From Verrucomicrobiales bacterium (lineage in GTDB: Bacteria; Verrucomicrobiota; Verrucomicrobiia; Limisphaerales; J093): 64,000 nucleotides of DNA. This document shows positions 26,952 through 35,357 of the stretch, in pieces. Under the pieces are notes generated by a model. That model did no database searches, was not told where the DNA came from, and was given only the letters and a program-made list of their open reading frames with translations. The stretch spans positions 103,059 through 167,058 of the forward strand of contig JABTUJ010000001.1 in NCBI GenBank assembly GCA_015075445.1. Direction: 5' to 3'. Within the stretch, counting starts at the first letter, position 1. Every line of letters begins with the position of its first letter. The translations under genes were made by a program, and so were the position numbers.

Positions 26952-27912
26952 GGGGGGGCAGCCTTCGCCATACCGTCCGCCCGCCGGTCGGACCCAACTC
27001 CGGCAGCACCACCAAGCCTTCGAGATTCGGATGGCTCGCGCCCAGCTTTTCCAGGCCTTCGGCTCCGAGCACAAGCAAGGCTGTCGACAGTGCGTCCGTA
27101 GCCGTCGCTTCGGGCAACACGACGGCTGCCATCAAAGCTCCCTGCACCGGCTCGCCGGTGCGCGGGTCCAGGACATGTCCCCACTCGCGGTCGCCTTGTC
27201 GGAAGGCCTTGCCCGCCACGGCCGAGACGCCGAGCGATGCATCCGTCAACACGAACTCCGCCAGCACCTCGCCCGCGGTGTCGTCCGCCGTCGCCGTGTC
27301 GCCCGCGGCCGCCGGCGGACCGAGGGCCACCTTCCAGGGTTGGCCGTCGGGAGGCACGCCCAGCCCCTGGACACTGCTCGTGCCCCCATGAAGCAGCGCG
27401 CACGTGACGCCCGCCTCCCGCAAACACTCCACGGCCACATCCAGCGCGTAACCCTTCCCGATCGCCCCAAGGTCCAGCATCATCCCGGGTCGCGCGAACC
27501 GGACGCTGAACCGCGCGGCGTCGAGTTCGACGTGCTCCATTCCCACACGAGCGCGGGCCTCGGCCAAGCGGGCCGGATCCGGCCAGGCCCCGCTCCCACC
27601 CAGAAAACCCCAGGCACGCACCAGCGGACCCACCGTGGGATCAAAGGCGCCGCCCGTTTGCCGGCTGAGACTCTGGGCGCGTTCAAGCAATTGAAAGACC
27701 GGCGGACTCACCCGGACCGGGCCCTCCGCCGCGTGCCGGTTCACGCGGGCCATCTCGCTGTCGGGCCGGAAGATGCTGAGTTGAGCCTCGATTCGCCCGA
27801 TCTCGTCGAGCGCCTCCTCGCCAGCGGCGCGCAAGGCCGGTTCGGATGCTCCGTGCAGGAGCACCTCGAAGCGGGTGTTCATCGCGTGTCGCGCCAGCCG
27901 GACCGTGGGCAT
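26947..27912 (-). CDS. apbE: FAD:protein FMN transferase (ApbE family)
   Basis: A 321-residue ApbE-type flavin transferase. It moves FMN from FAD onto a threonine of NqrB/RnfG-type proteins in the periplasm or at the membrane. Recognisable parts are MNTRFEVLLHG near the start, EIGRIEAQLSIFRPDSEMARVN, GAFDPTVGPLVRAWGF, the signature MLDLGAIGKGYALDVA, and VLDPRTGEPV toward the end. The ATG at 27912 is preferred because the open frame further upstream is pure repeat translation. A lipobox or clear signal peptide is missing from this start, so export is uncertain. The stop lies in the neighbouring family B array. No nqr/rnf gene is in the window. Confidence 0.88.
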   Translation of the reverse strand: MPTVRLARHAMNTRFEVLLHGASEPALRAAGEEALDEIGRIEAQLSIFRPDSEMARVNRHAAEGPVRVSPPVFQLLERAQSLSRQTGGAFDPTVGPLVRAWGFLGGSGAWPDPARLAEARARVGMEHVELDAARFSVRFARPGMMLDLGAIGKGYALDVAVECLREAGVTCALLHGGTSSVQGLGVPPDGQPWKVALGPPAAAGDTATADDTAGEVLAEFVLTDASLGVSAVAGKAFRQGDREWGHVLDPRTGEPVQGALMAAVVLPEATATDALSTALLVLGAEGLEKLGASHPNLEGLVVLPELGPTGGRTVWRRLPPP

Positions 27913-27929
27913 GGGGGAGGGGGGGAGTC

Positions 27930-28156
27930 CGAAGGTCGAAGGTCGAAGGGCGAAGGGCGAAGGGCGAAGTGGAGCTTGGAAGTTCGAAGTTCGAGTTCCG
28001 AGGTTCGAAGGTGGCGGTTGGAAGTTCGAAGTTCGAGTTCCGAAGTTCGAGGTGGGTGGTTGGATGTTCGACGTTGGACGTTGAGCGTTGAACGTTGAGC
28101 GTTGAACGTTCGACGTTTGTGGTCCTTGGTCCCTGGTCCCTGGTCCCTGGTCCCTC
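27930..28156. repeat. GAAGTTCGAAG minisatellite plus (TGGTCCC)n tract
   Basis: Left part: short units of GAAGGTCGAAGG and GGAAGTTCGAAGTTCGAGTT repeated with about 42-bp spacing. Middle: GTTGGACGTTGAGCGTTGAAC repeats in 9-11-bp steps. Right end: about four to five copies of TGGTCCC near 28128-28156. The stretch fills the gap upstream of apbE. Its translation (TSNFQ-type peptides) resembles the insert in ileS at 52588-52770. Confidence 0.85.
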
Positions 28157-28229
28157 AACGCAAACGGGCTTCCCCCAGTCTGGGCTGGCGGAAGCCCGCT
28201 CGCGAATCCGAATCCCGGTGAACGACGGG

Positions 28230-29606
28230 TCAGGACGGCTTCAGGGTGCCGTAGGTGACCGGATCGAGCTTCTTGCCGGCGCCGTCCGAGAGGGTGCGGG
28301 TGGCCGGATCGAAGTGGCAGGTGATGCCGAGGCGATCGGACATTTCGCCGAGGGACACAATGGTCTGGACCTTGAGGGCGATGTCGATGTCGGCGTTGGG
28401 CGCCTTGCCCGTGCGGATGCAGGACAACCAGTTCGCCTGGTGCACCCCGATGTCCTCGACCGGTTGGAGGCCGTCGAAGCGCTCGGGATCGATTTCATCC
28501 GTGAACGGCCGTTCGGGTCGCAACTCGACGGTGTTGCCGCCGATGTAGAGGGTCGCGATGTGACCGCGGATGATGTCGGGGAGCCCCTGTTCGTTCACCG
28601 AGGAGCTGCACACCATGAGGCTGTAGCCGCTGGGGAACTCGGCGATGAGCGTGAGACACTCTGGGACATCACGGATAGGCGTGCCGGGCGTGTTCTTGTC
28701 GGTGAGGATCTTCTTGGTACCGATGGCGGCGACGCGGATGGGGAACTCGGGGCTGCCCGTGGCCAGGACCAGCGGATGGAGGCGGTGCGGGAAGAGGTCG
28801 CCCAGCAGGCCGGCGCAGTACGGGTAGTAATTCCGCCAGCGGAAGAAGTGGTCGGCGTTGAAGTCGGCGCGGGTCTTGATGTTGGGGCCGAGCCACTCGT
28901 TCCAGTTGACGCTGCCGGCCTTGAGGTCGGGGTCGATGGTGTAGTTCCACTCGCCCTTCGGGCTGTTGCGCATGTAGGACCCCTGGCCGAGCACTAGCGG
29001 CCCGATGCTGCCGGCCCGGACCAGTTCGGCCGCCTTGTGCCACTTGGCGTCTGAGCAGCCTTGGGATCCGACCTGGAAGACCTTGCCGGTGGCCTTGACG
29101 GTGTCCGCCACCTCGAAGGCCTCGCCCAGGTAACGGGACATCGGCTTTTCCACGTAGATGTGTTTGCCGGCCTTCATGCTGTCCACCGAGACGCGGGCGT
29201 GCCAGTGGTCGACGGTGGCGCAGAGCACCGCATCGAGATCCTTGTTCTCCAGCATCTTCCGGTAGTCGTCGTACAGCTTGACGTCGCCGCCAATCTTCTC
29301 CTTGGCGAGCAGCCGCCGCTTCTCCCAGAGATCGCAGACCGCGGCGAGCGCGACGTTGTTCTGGTCCGCCCCGGCCTTCATCTTGTCCACGTGGAGCTGG
29401 CCCTGGGGCCCGACGCCGACAACGCCCACCGCGATGCGGTCATTGGCGCCGATGACCCGGCCCGTGGACGGGGCGGTGGTCTGGCCGTAGACCGGGGTCT
29501 TGAAGAGGTTGGTCGAGGCAGCGGCGGCGGTGACAACCGCGGCCTTCTTGAGGAAACTCCGGCGGGAGTCCACGCCGGCCGACACCTGGGATTCTGTTTT
29601 GTGCAT
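28230..29606 (-). CDS. Tat-exported Gfo/Idh/MocA-family oxidoreductase
   Basis: A 458-residue protein with a twin-arginine signal (SRRSFLKKAAVVTAAAAS). An NAD(P)-binding Rossmann domain follows (VGVVGVGPQGQLHVDKM), the family EKP motif is IYVEKPMSR, and then the C-terminal alpha/beta dimerisation domain. Members oxidise or epimerise sugar derivatives; periplasmic Tat-exported versions are abundant in Verrucomicrobiota and Planctomycetota, where some act with bound cofactor on glycans. I chose the ATG at 29606 over an upstream ATG at 29624 because it leaves a standard-length n-region before the RR motif. Substrate unknown. Confidence 0.85.
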   Translation of the reverse strand: MHKTESQVSAGVDSRRSFLKKAAVVTAAAASTNLFKTPVYGQTTAPSTGRVIGANDRIAVGVVGVGPQGQLHVDKMKAGADQNNVALAAVCDLWEKRRLLAKEKIGGDVKLYDDYRKMLENKDLDAVLCATVDHWHARVSVDSMKAGKHIYVEKPMSRYLGEAFEVADTVKATGKVFQVGSQGCSDAKWHKAAELVRAGSIGPLVLGQGSYMRNSPKGEWNYTIDPDLKAGSVNWNEWLGPNIKTRADFNADHFFRWRNYYPYCAGLLGDLFPHRLHPLVLATGSPEFPIRVAAIGTKKILTDKNTPGTPIRDVPECLTLIAEFPSGYSLMVCSSSVNEQGLPDIIRGHIATLYIGGNTVELRPERPFTDEIDPERFDGLQPVEDIGVHQANWLSCIRTGKAPNADIDIALKVQTIVSLGEMSDRLGITCHFDPATRTLSDGAGKKLDPVTYGTLKPS

Positions 29607-29697
29607 AAACGAGTCAACGATCATTAGCAACGCGAGCTTGGACGCAGCCTAGAGGGCCGCTGTTCAGCGTCAATCGCGAACGGGGTGGGCCGCGACC

Positions 29698-30315
29698 CTA
29701 CTTGAGCGCCGGGTCGGGGATGAACAGCTCCTGGCCCTCGCGCAGCGCGGTGGGTTTCACGTTCGGATTGGCCCGCAGCACGTCGTTCACGCTCACGTTC
29801 ACCCCGCTCGCGCGATAGGCCTGGACAATGGCGCTGATGGTGTCGTCCTTCTTCACCACGTACGTGTAACCCTTCGAGGCCACCGGCGGACCGGCTGGCT
29901 CCCTGGCCGGCGGCGGCTTCGGGGGGTCTTTGGGCACCACGACCGGCACCTGCGCGAGCTTGCGGATTTCCTCGAGGATCAGGCGCTTGTCCTCCTCGCG
30001 TTTGCGGTCGATCTCGCGAAGGTCCTGCGCCAGCTTGCGCACTTCCTCGCGTGTGGCAAACCGATCCCCCAATCGCGCGTCGGAGCGCGTCTGGCCCTCG
30101 CGCGCGGCCTGCAACTCGTCGGTCAGAGCGCTGAGCCGCTTCTGCATCGTGGCGTGCGACGCGAGCAGATCCTCCACCAACCCGTTCAGCCGCTGCAACC
30201 GCTCCGCCTCTTCCGGCGCGAGGCCTGCCGCCCGCGACGCCGGCAGCGACATCGCCAGCAGGACCGCCGCCGCGACCACGCCGGCGAGGCCCGGTCGGAT
30301 CCGATTACGTTTCAT
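29698..30315 (-). CDS. Secreted coiled-coil protein with C-terminal LysM domain
   Basis: A 205-residue exported protein. The signal peptide (GVVAAAVLLAMSLPASRAA) is followed by a long coiled coil (EEAERLQRLNGLVEDLLASH through EIDRKREEDKRLILEEIRKL, about 32-115). A proline-rich linker then leads to a LysM domain starting YTYVVKKDDTISAIVQAYRA (about 150-203). LysM binds peptidoglycan, so this is probably a periplasmic cell-wall-associated structural protein. It is transcribed in the same direction as the helicase gene 46 bp upstream. It parallels the LysM lipoprotein at 2146-3060. Confidence 0.75.
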   Translation of the reverse strand: MKRNRIRPGLAGVVAAAVLLAMSLPASRAAGLAPEEAERLQRLNGLVEDLLASHATMQKRLSALTDELQAAREGQTRSDARLGDRFATREEVRKLAQDLREIDRKREEDKRLILEEIRKLAQVPVVVPKDPPKPPPAREPAGPPVASKGYTYVVKKDDTISAIVQAYRASGVNVSVNDVLRANPNVKPTALREGQELFIPDPALK

Positions 30316-30361
30316 CGCCGGAACTTAGAAACCGACGTCCGACCGGGCAAGTCGGAAACCG

Positions 30362-33175
30362 TCAGGTGAAAGCCGTTGCCAGCGTTTGGGCCAGTCGCCC
30401 GGCCAGCGCTGGCCACGGGGTGGTCGCGTCGGCCACGAAACCGCGCAGCACCGGCAGGGTCTCCCCCCAGGCGTGCGACAGCGGCGGAAGGAGCGTGTCC
30501 TCGCACGTTTCCGGCGCCGGCAAGCGGCGTTCGACCGCCAGGGCGCGGCCCAGAAGCAACGCCGCTTCGAGCAGGGCCGGACGCGCTTCCTCCGTCAGAC
30601 CGCCTTCGCCCAAAAGCCGGGCCATCTTGAGCTTCCGCTCGGCCTGCGCCCGGTGGGCGGCGATTTGCTCCCGCTCGGCCGCCGACAACGGCGGCGGGCC
30701 GCCCGCTTCGCCGGTCGGGAAGAGCGGACGCGCGGCCCGGGTCGTCCTTTGGACGAGACCGGCCGCGATGAGGCGTTCGAGGGCGGCGTCCGTCGCCCGA
30801 TCAATCACTTCGAGTTGGGTGGGAGCCAGGGGGTCCGTCTGGCCGGTCCCGAATAGCTCGCTGTGCAGTGCCGTGAGCCGGTCGCGATACTGCGCCGCGT
30901 CGCGCTCGACCACCACGTACAGGACCGAATGCGCCCCGGCTTGGGGAAAGCGTTCTTCGCAGGCCACGAGCGCGCCATCGATACGTTCGCGGGCGAGTTC
31001 GGCGAAGGCCAGGGCCGGATCGGCGCGGCGAGTCGGCGCGGAAACGGGCCCGGCAGCGGCGGCAGGGCGAGCGCCCCGGGCGGTGGCGGTGACCAGTTGC
31101 TGGAGGCGCTCGACGAAGGCCTGGCGGCCGCTGCGCAGCTTGATCTCCTTCACCTCCCCCGGATGATCGAGCACGCTGTCGGCCACGGCCTGTTTCATCG
31201 CCAGCGTATCGAGCATGCGATGCTCGATGGTGTCCTCGGCGACGAGGTTGATGACGGTGACCGGCTTGGTCTGGTGCTTGCGCCAGGCGCGGGCGATGCG
31301 TTGCTCGAGCTTGGCCGGGTTCCAGGGGAGATCGCAGTTGATGACCACGCTCGCGGCCTGCAGGTTGAGACCCGTGGCGCCCGAATCCGTGCTGAGAAAA
31401 ACGCGGCAGTCCGGGTCGGACTTGAAGGCGTTGATTTCGGCGCGACGCCGCTGTTGGGGCACGCTGCCCGTGTGCCAGGCATGGCCAAAGCCGCGGCGCT
31501 CGCAGAGGTCGCGCACCAGCTCGAGCATCCGCTCCCACTCGGAGAACACGATGACCTTGGCATCGTTGGCGCGGCATTCCTCGAGCAGCTTCTCCAGCTC
31601 GGCCAGCTTTGGACAGGTCGTGTCGTCGGGGTCGAGAATGAAGTTCGTGTCGCAGATCATCCGCATCATCGCCAGCTCGCGCTGGAGCTTCTCCTGCTGC
31701 TGCTTGGTGAGCGGCCGGCGATGCATGAGCGAGACCAGCCGCATCACCTGCTGTTCGTGGGCGGCATAGGTGTCCTGCTGCGCGGGGCTCAGCGGCACGA
31801 AATGGTTGCGGTCCGTCCGCTCCGGCAACTCGGTCTCGACGTCGGCCTTGCGGCGGCGGAGCAGATAGGGGCGGATGCGGGCGTGGAGTTGGTCGAGGTT
31901 GCAGCAGCCCACCGGCCGGCCGCGCTCGTCGAGCTCGTAGAAGTCGCGGTTGAAGCGAAACAAGGGCCCGAGCACGACGGGGTTGAGGAAGTCCATCAAC
32001 GAGTGCAGTTCGTCGATGCGATTCTCGATGGGCGTGCCGGTGAGCACGAAGGCGTAGCGGCTCCGGAGCCGTTTCACCGCCTGCGCCGTCTTCGTGTTCC
32101 AGTTCTTGATCCGCTGGGCTTCATCAAGCACCACGATGTCCGGGCACAACCGGGCGTTCACGTCGAGCGCGTCCGCCACCATCTGTTCGTAGTTCACGAT
32201 GGTGAAGAAGGGGGCGCCGTCGGCCGGCGTCTCCGCCGTCGCCGCCCCGGCCGCCTCATAGGCGCGCAGGCGGGCCAGCCGTCCCCGGAAGACGATCTGG
32301 TAGGGCAGGCCGGTGAACCGCCCGATCTGCTCTTCCCATTCGGTCTTGAGCGAGGCGGGCGTTACCACGAGCACCCGCCGGGCCTTCCCCAGGCGGCGCA
32401 GCAGGGCGCACGCCGCAATGGCCTGGATCGTTTTGCCCAACCCCATCTCGTCCGCCAGCAACGCGCGTTCGGTGAAGGCCAGGTGCAGCATGCCTTCCCG
32501 CTGATACGGGAAAAGCGGCACCGCCGTCTCCTGGGCGGGCCATTCCCCGCTCTGGACCTTGAGCTCGTACTGACGCCGCAGTTCGCGCGCTTCCTCGCGA
32601 TGGCGGCGGGCTTCGAGCCAGGGCGGGATTTCCTGGGAGATGCGCAGTTCGGGCAGGGCGGCGGCACGCAGGGGTTCGAGGGCCGCCAACGCCTCCTCGG
32701 GCGAGCCGTTCCGCAGCCGGCCGTCGGTCGTAAACCACCGGGTCAGCAGGCGCGGCAAAGGACGCGGCCCCGGCAGGACGCGCAGCGTGTCGGCCGCGGC
32801 ATCCAACACCACCTCGAGGCGGGTCGAACCCGCGGCGACGGCCGTGGCGAAGAGCCGCCGGAACCGTCCCTCGAGGTGCAGCAGCACGGCCTCGACGTGT
32901 TTGCAGGTGCCGAGGCCGTTGATCCGAAAGTCCACGCAGTCACAGGCGAACTGCCGCTGGGCTACGTCGCGCACCTCGACCGAGTAGGTCAGCCCGCTTT
33001 TCGACGCGACACGGAAGTTGGCGAAGATCGGGTGGCGCGGCTCGGGGTTGGTGATGACGAAGGTCTCTTCGCGTGCCCGGAGACGGCGCTTGTTGATCTC
33101 GTCGGCGTCGCTCGTGCGCCAGTCATGAGCGGCGGGGAGCTTCGGTTCGGCGTTCGGTCGGGTGCTCGCGGCCAT
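30362..33175 (-). CDS. SWIM-domain SNF2/SWI2 helicase-like ATPase
   Basis: A 937-residue DNA translocase. The N-terminal SWIM zinc motif (CDCVDFRINGLGTCKH, about residues 75-92) precedes a full SNF2 core: motif I ADEMGLGKTIQAIA, motif II VLDEAQRIKNW, motif III VLTGTPIENRIDELHS, motif V STDSGATGLNLQAA and motif VI QRIARAWRKHQT. The last about 290 residues are an additional helical region without a recognised domain. SNF2 proteins in bacteria remodel protein-DNA complexes or RNA polymerase, and some belong to defence systems. No defence partner gene adjoins it, so a general DNA-transaction role is more likely. Confidence 0.88.
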   Translation of the reverse strand: MAASTRPNAEPKLPAAHDWRTSDADEINKRRLRAREETFVITNPEPRHPIFANFRVASKSGLTYSVEVRDVAQRQFACDCVDFRINGLGTCKHVEAVLLHLEGRFRRLFATAVAAGSTRLEVVLDAAADTLRVLPGPRPLPRLLTRWFTTDGRLRNGSPEEALAALEPLRAAALPELRISQEIPPWLEARRHREEARELRRQYELKVQSGEWPAQETAVPLFPYQREGMLHLAFTERALLADEMGLGKTIQAIAACALLRRLGKARRVLVVTPASLKTEWEEQIGRFTGLPYQIVFRGRLARLRAYEAAGAATAETPADGAPFFTIVNYEQMVADALDVNARLCPDIVVLDEAQRIKNWNTKTAQAVKRLRSRYAFVLTGTPIENRIDELHSLMDFLNPVVLGPLFRFNRDFYELDERGRPVGCCNLDQLHARIRPYLLRRRKADVETELPERTDRNHFVPLSPAQQDTYAAHEQQVMRLVSLMHRRPLTKQQQEKLQRELAMMRMICDTNFILDPDDTTCPKLAELEKLLEECRANDAKVIVFSEWERMLELVRDLCERRGFGHAWHTGSVPQQRRRAEINAFKSDPDCRVFLSTDSGATGLNLQAASVVINCDLPWNPAKLEQRIARAWRKHQTKPVTVINLVAEDTIEHRMLDTLAMKQAVADSVLDHPGEVKEIKLRSGRQAFVERLQQLVTATARGARPAAAAGPVSAPTRRADPALAFAELARERIDGALVACEERFPQAGAHSVLYVVVERDAAQYRDRLTALHSELFGTGQTDPLAPTQLEVIDRATDAALERLIAAGLVQRTTRAARPLFPTGEAGGPPPLSAAEREQIAAHRAQAERKLKMARLLGEGGLTEEARPALLEAALLLGRALAVERRLPAPETCEDTLLPPLSHAWGETLPVLRGFVADATTPWPALAGRLAQTLATAFT

Positions 33176-33331
33176 AGAGGGGCGAGCATTCGACCCTGCG
33201 CCGCCCAGTCAATCGCGATTTGCGTCGTCCTGCCGGCCTGGCCGGTCCTGGCGTGCTGCCGACAACGTGCCCTGCGGACGTGCGGCGGCGGGTTCGCAGT
33301 ACCGGCGCGCAAAAAGTTGTCAATACTATTG

Positions 33332-33356
33332 ACTGACCCCTGGGGATGGGGTCAGT
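33332..33356. repeat. GGGGTCAGT hairpin
   Basis: ACTGACCCC and GGGGTCAGT form a 9-bp perfect stem around a 7-nt loop, preceded by CAATACTATTG. The GGGGTCAG head matches the elements at 47070-47153, 60668-60693 and 62771-62796, so this is probably a minimal member of the same class. It lies in the divergent gap (33176-33461) between the helicase and Dabb genes; nothing else is recognised there. Confidence 0.6.
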
Positions 33357-33461
33357 CCCGGAAACCTGAAAGTCGCTTCGCTTCGGCCGGGGTGCCCCGC
33401 GCCGTGGGTTGGCCGCCGTTTCGGATTGCCGCCCGGGCGCGCCGGGCGCTAACTCTTCCGC

Positions 33462-33761
33462 ATGTTCTCACACGTGGTCATCTTCTGGACGAAACCGGGC
33501 CTGAACAACGCCGTCGAAGACCTGCTGGCCGGCGCCGAGAAGTACCTCCGGCCCATCCCCGGCATCCGCCACTTCCACGTCGGGCGCATGGTGCCCAGCC
33601 AGCGGGCGGTGGTGGACCAGTCCTATCAAGTGGGATTGGTGGTGGGCTTCGACGACAAGGCGGCTCAGGACGCCTACCAGGTGCACCCGCTTCACCTCGA
33701 GTTCGTCGAGCAGGTCTTCAAGCGGGTCTGTGACCGCGTGGTCGTCTACGATTTCGCCTGA
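33462..33761 (+). CDS. Dabb (stress-responsive alpha/beta barrel) domain protein
   Basis: A 99-residue single-domain protein. The start [13 protein letters not shown], the middle [11 protein letters not shown] and the QAYQ-like pattern [15 protein letters not shown] match the Dabb dimeric ferredoxin-like fold. Family members include small stress proteins and cyclases of polyketide or cannabinoid type; the chemistry here cannot be assigned. It is cytoplasmic, with no signal peptide. Length is standard for the family. Confidence 0.8.
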   Translation: MFSHVVIFWTKPGLNNAVEDLLAGAEKYLRPIPGIRHFHVGRMVPSQRAVVDQSYQVGLVVGFDDKAAQDAYQVHPLHLEFVEQVFKRVCDRVVVYDFA

Positions 33762-33879
33762 GCGGAACAGGAAGCAGGCCGGCGGGGGCGAGACTGTGCG
33801 TTCAAAGGCACCCGCCCCGAGTGTGCCGGCGCCGTTGACGGCCCCACGGAAGTTCCTTACGTTGCACCGAAGCTTAGCC

Positions 33880-34743
33880 ATGAAAACGAATCTGCATCCG
33901 AACGGTGGGGCGCCCGCAGCGCGGCGGGGGGCGCGCCGGGCCGGCGGTTTCACCCTGATCGAGTTGTTGGTGGTCATCGCCATCATCGCCATTCTCGCCG
34001 GCATGCTCCTGCCGGCGCTGGCGAAGGCCAAGGCCAAGGCGCACAACGCCAACTGCATGGGCAACATGAAGCAGCTCACGCTGGCCTGGCTCATGTACGC
34101 GAACGACAACAACGACCAGATCACGAAGAACTGGATCGGCGGCAACTTCGCTTGGACCAACTCGTGGATCGGCGGGAACATCGCCGCCATGCCGGACGCC
34201 ACGAACGTCTTCTGGGTGCAGGCCGGCAAGCTGTGGCCGTATAACACGTCGCTGGATCTCTACCGGTGCCCGGTCGACACGAAGCCACCGGATAACCTGC
34301 GGGCCGCGCTCAAAGGGCAACGCCGGGTCCGGAGCTACACGATGCACGGTCGCATGGGAGGGGCCGACGACTTTGACGCCTCGCGGTACGGTGTGGCCTC
34401 GACGAGCTGGGTGCTGGGCGGCAACTACCCGATGTGGAAGAAGACCTCGGACATCTCGGAACCCGGACCGACCCAGGCCTTCGTGTTCATCGAGGAGAGC
34501 ATCCTGACCGTGGACGACGGTTACTTCGCCGTGAAAGCCCCGGGCAACATGATCTGGCAGAACTCGCCCTCGGTGCGGCATGGCAACGCCGGTGAGTTGT
34601 CCTTCGCCGATGGTCATGCCGAGATCTGGCGCTGGCGCTATCTCAACAAGGATCAGAACCTCGATGCGCCGGTGCGCGTCGGCGGCTTGGACAGCACACC
34701 GGACCTGGTCCGGTTGCAGGCTGCCGCGGCGTGGCGGAGATAG
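33880..34743 (+). CDS. Prepilin-type N-terminal cleavage protein with H-X9-DG motif
   Basis: A 287-residue pseudopilin-like protein. A short basic leader ends in [20 protein letters not shown], the type IV prepilin cleavage and methylation site plus hydrophobic helix. The C-terminal [16 protein letters not shown] fits the H-X9-DG signature of the expanded Verrucomicrobiota/Planctomycetota prepilin-like family. In between are [12 protein letters not shown] and LYRCPVD. It is exported through a type II secretion or type IV pilus-like route and is probably displayed at the surface or in the periplasm. No pilus machinery gene is nearby; these proteins usually occur as scattered single genes. Confidence 0.88.
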   Translation: MKTNLHPNGGAPAARRGARRAGGFTLIELLVVIAIIAILAGMLLPALAKAKAKAHNANCMGNMKQLTLAWLMYANDNNDQITKNWIGGNFAWTNSWIGGNIAAMPDATNVFWVQAGKLWPYNTSLDLYRCPVDTKPPDNLRAALKGQRRVRSYTMHGRMGGADDFDASRYGVASTSWVLGGNYPMWKKTSDISEPGPTQAFVFIEESILTVDDGYFAVKAPGNMIWQNSPSVRHGNAGELSFADGHAEIWRWRYLNKDQNLDAPVRVGGLDSTPDLVRLQAAAAWRR

Positions 34744-34756
34744 GTCGCGTCACTTC

Positions 34757-34886
34757 CCCACTCCCCGATGTTCGCAATCGGCGGAGAATCCAAGACGGGG
34801 AGCCCCTCCGCCGATTACGAACATCGGGGAGTGGGCTGAGGGAGGCGCTCCATGGACCTGTGGTGCGGGCTACCAGCCTGCACCCT
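34757..34886. repeat. Composite repeat A4+C
   Basis: The best family A copy: 29-bp arms at 34757-34785 and 34807-34835 with one mismatch, built on CACTCCCCGATGTTCGCAAT. It is followed by the AGGGAGGCGCTCCATG spacer and a family C palindrome at about 34861-34886. The order and spacer match those at 690-807. The gap to the next gene at 35021 shows nothing further. Confidence 0.9.
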
Positions 34887-35020
34887 CCGTCGTTCATGAC
34901 CCCTGAGCAGGTCGGGAAGGAACCGTTGGCTCTCCTCGCTTCACCGCCCGGTCCCGCCCCCGGCGAGGAGTCGGGTGAAGGCTTGGCGGCGCGGTCGTGG
35001 AGTGGCAGGCTCGGGCGTGT

Positions 35021-35341
35021 ATGACCATCACGACCACCCCGAGCATTGAGGGCCGGAGCATCCGGCAGTACCACGGCGTTGTCACCGGCGAGGCCATACT
35101 GGGGGCGAACATCTTCCGCGATTTCTTCGCCGGCATCCGCGACATCGTGGGGGGACGCTCCGCCGCCTATGAGAAGGAGCTGCGCCGGGCGCGCGAGGTG
35201 GCCTTCGCCGAGATGCAGCAGGTGGCCGCCGAACGCGGTGCCAACGCCGTGGTGGGCGTGGACATCGATTACGAGACGGTCGGCGCCCAGGGCAGCATGC
35301 TGATGGTGAGCGTCAGCGGCACCGCTGTCACCGTGGCCTGA
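35021..35341 (+). CDS. YbjQ/UPF0145 family protein
   Basis: A 106-residue cytoplasmic protein. The sequence [36 protein letters not shown] and [14 protein letters not shown], ending in MVSVSGTAV, is typical of the UPF0145/YbjQ heavy-metal-binding-like family, which forms pentameric beta barrels of unknown function. I chose the ATG at 35021; a GTG at 34997 would add eight residues without similarity. It converges on the hybrid kinase gene, 16 bp away. Confidence 0.85.
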   Translation: MTITTTPSIEGRSIRQYHGVVTGEAILGANIFRDFFAGIRDIVGGRSAAYEKELRRAREVAFAEMQQVAAERGANAVVGVDIDYETVGAQGSMLMVSVSGTAVTVA

Positions 35342-35357
35342 GCCGTCCGTCCGCTTC

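Noticed and set aside
27913..28158. An 82-residue N-terminal extension of ApbE
   Set aside because: It translates the GAAGTTCGAAG repeats and has no homology or signal peptide; MPTVRLARH at 27912 is the natural start.
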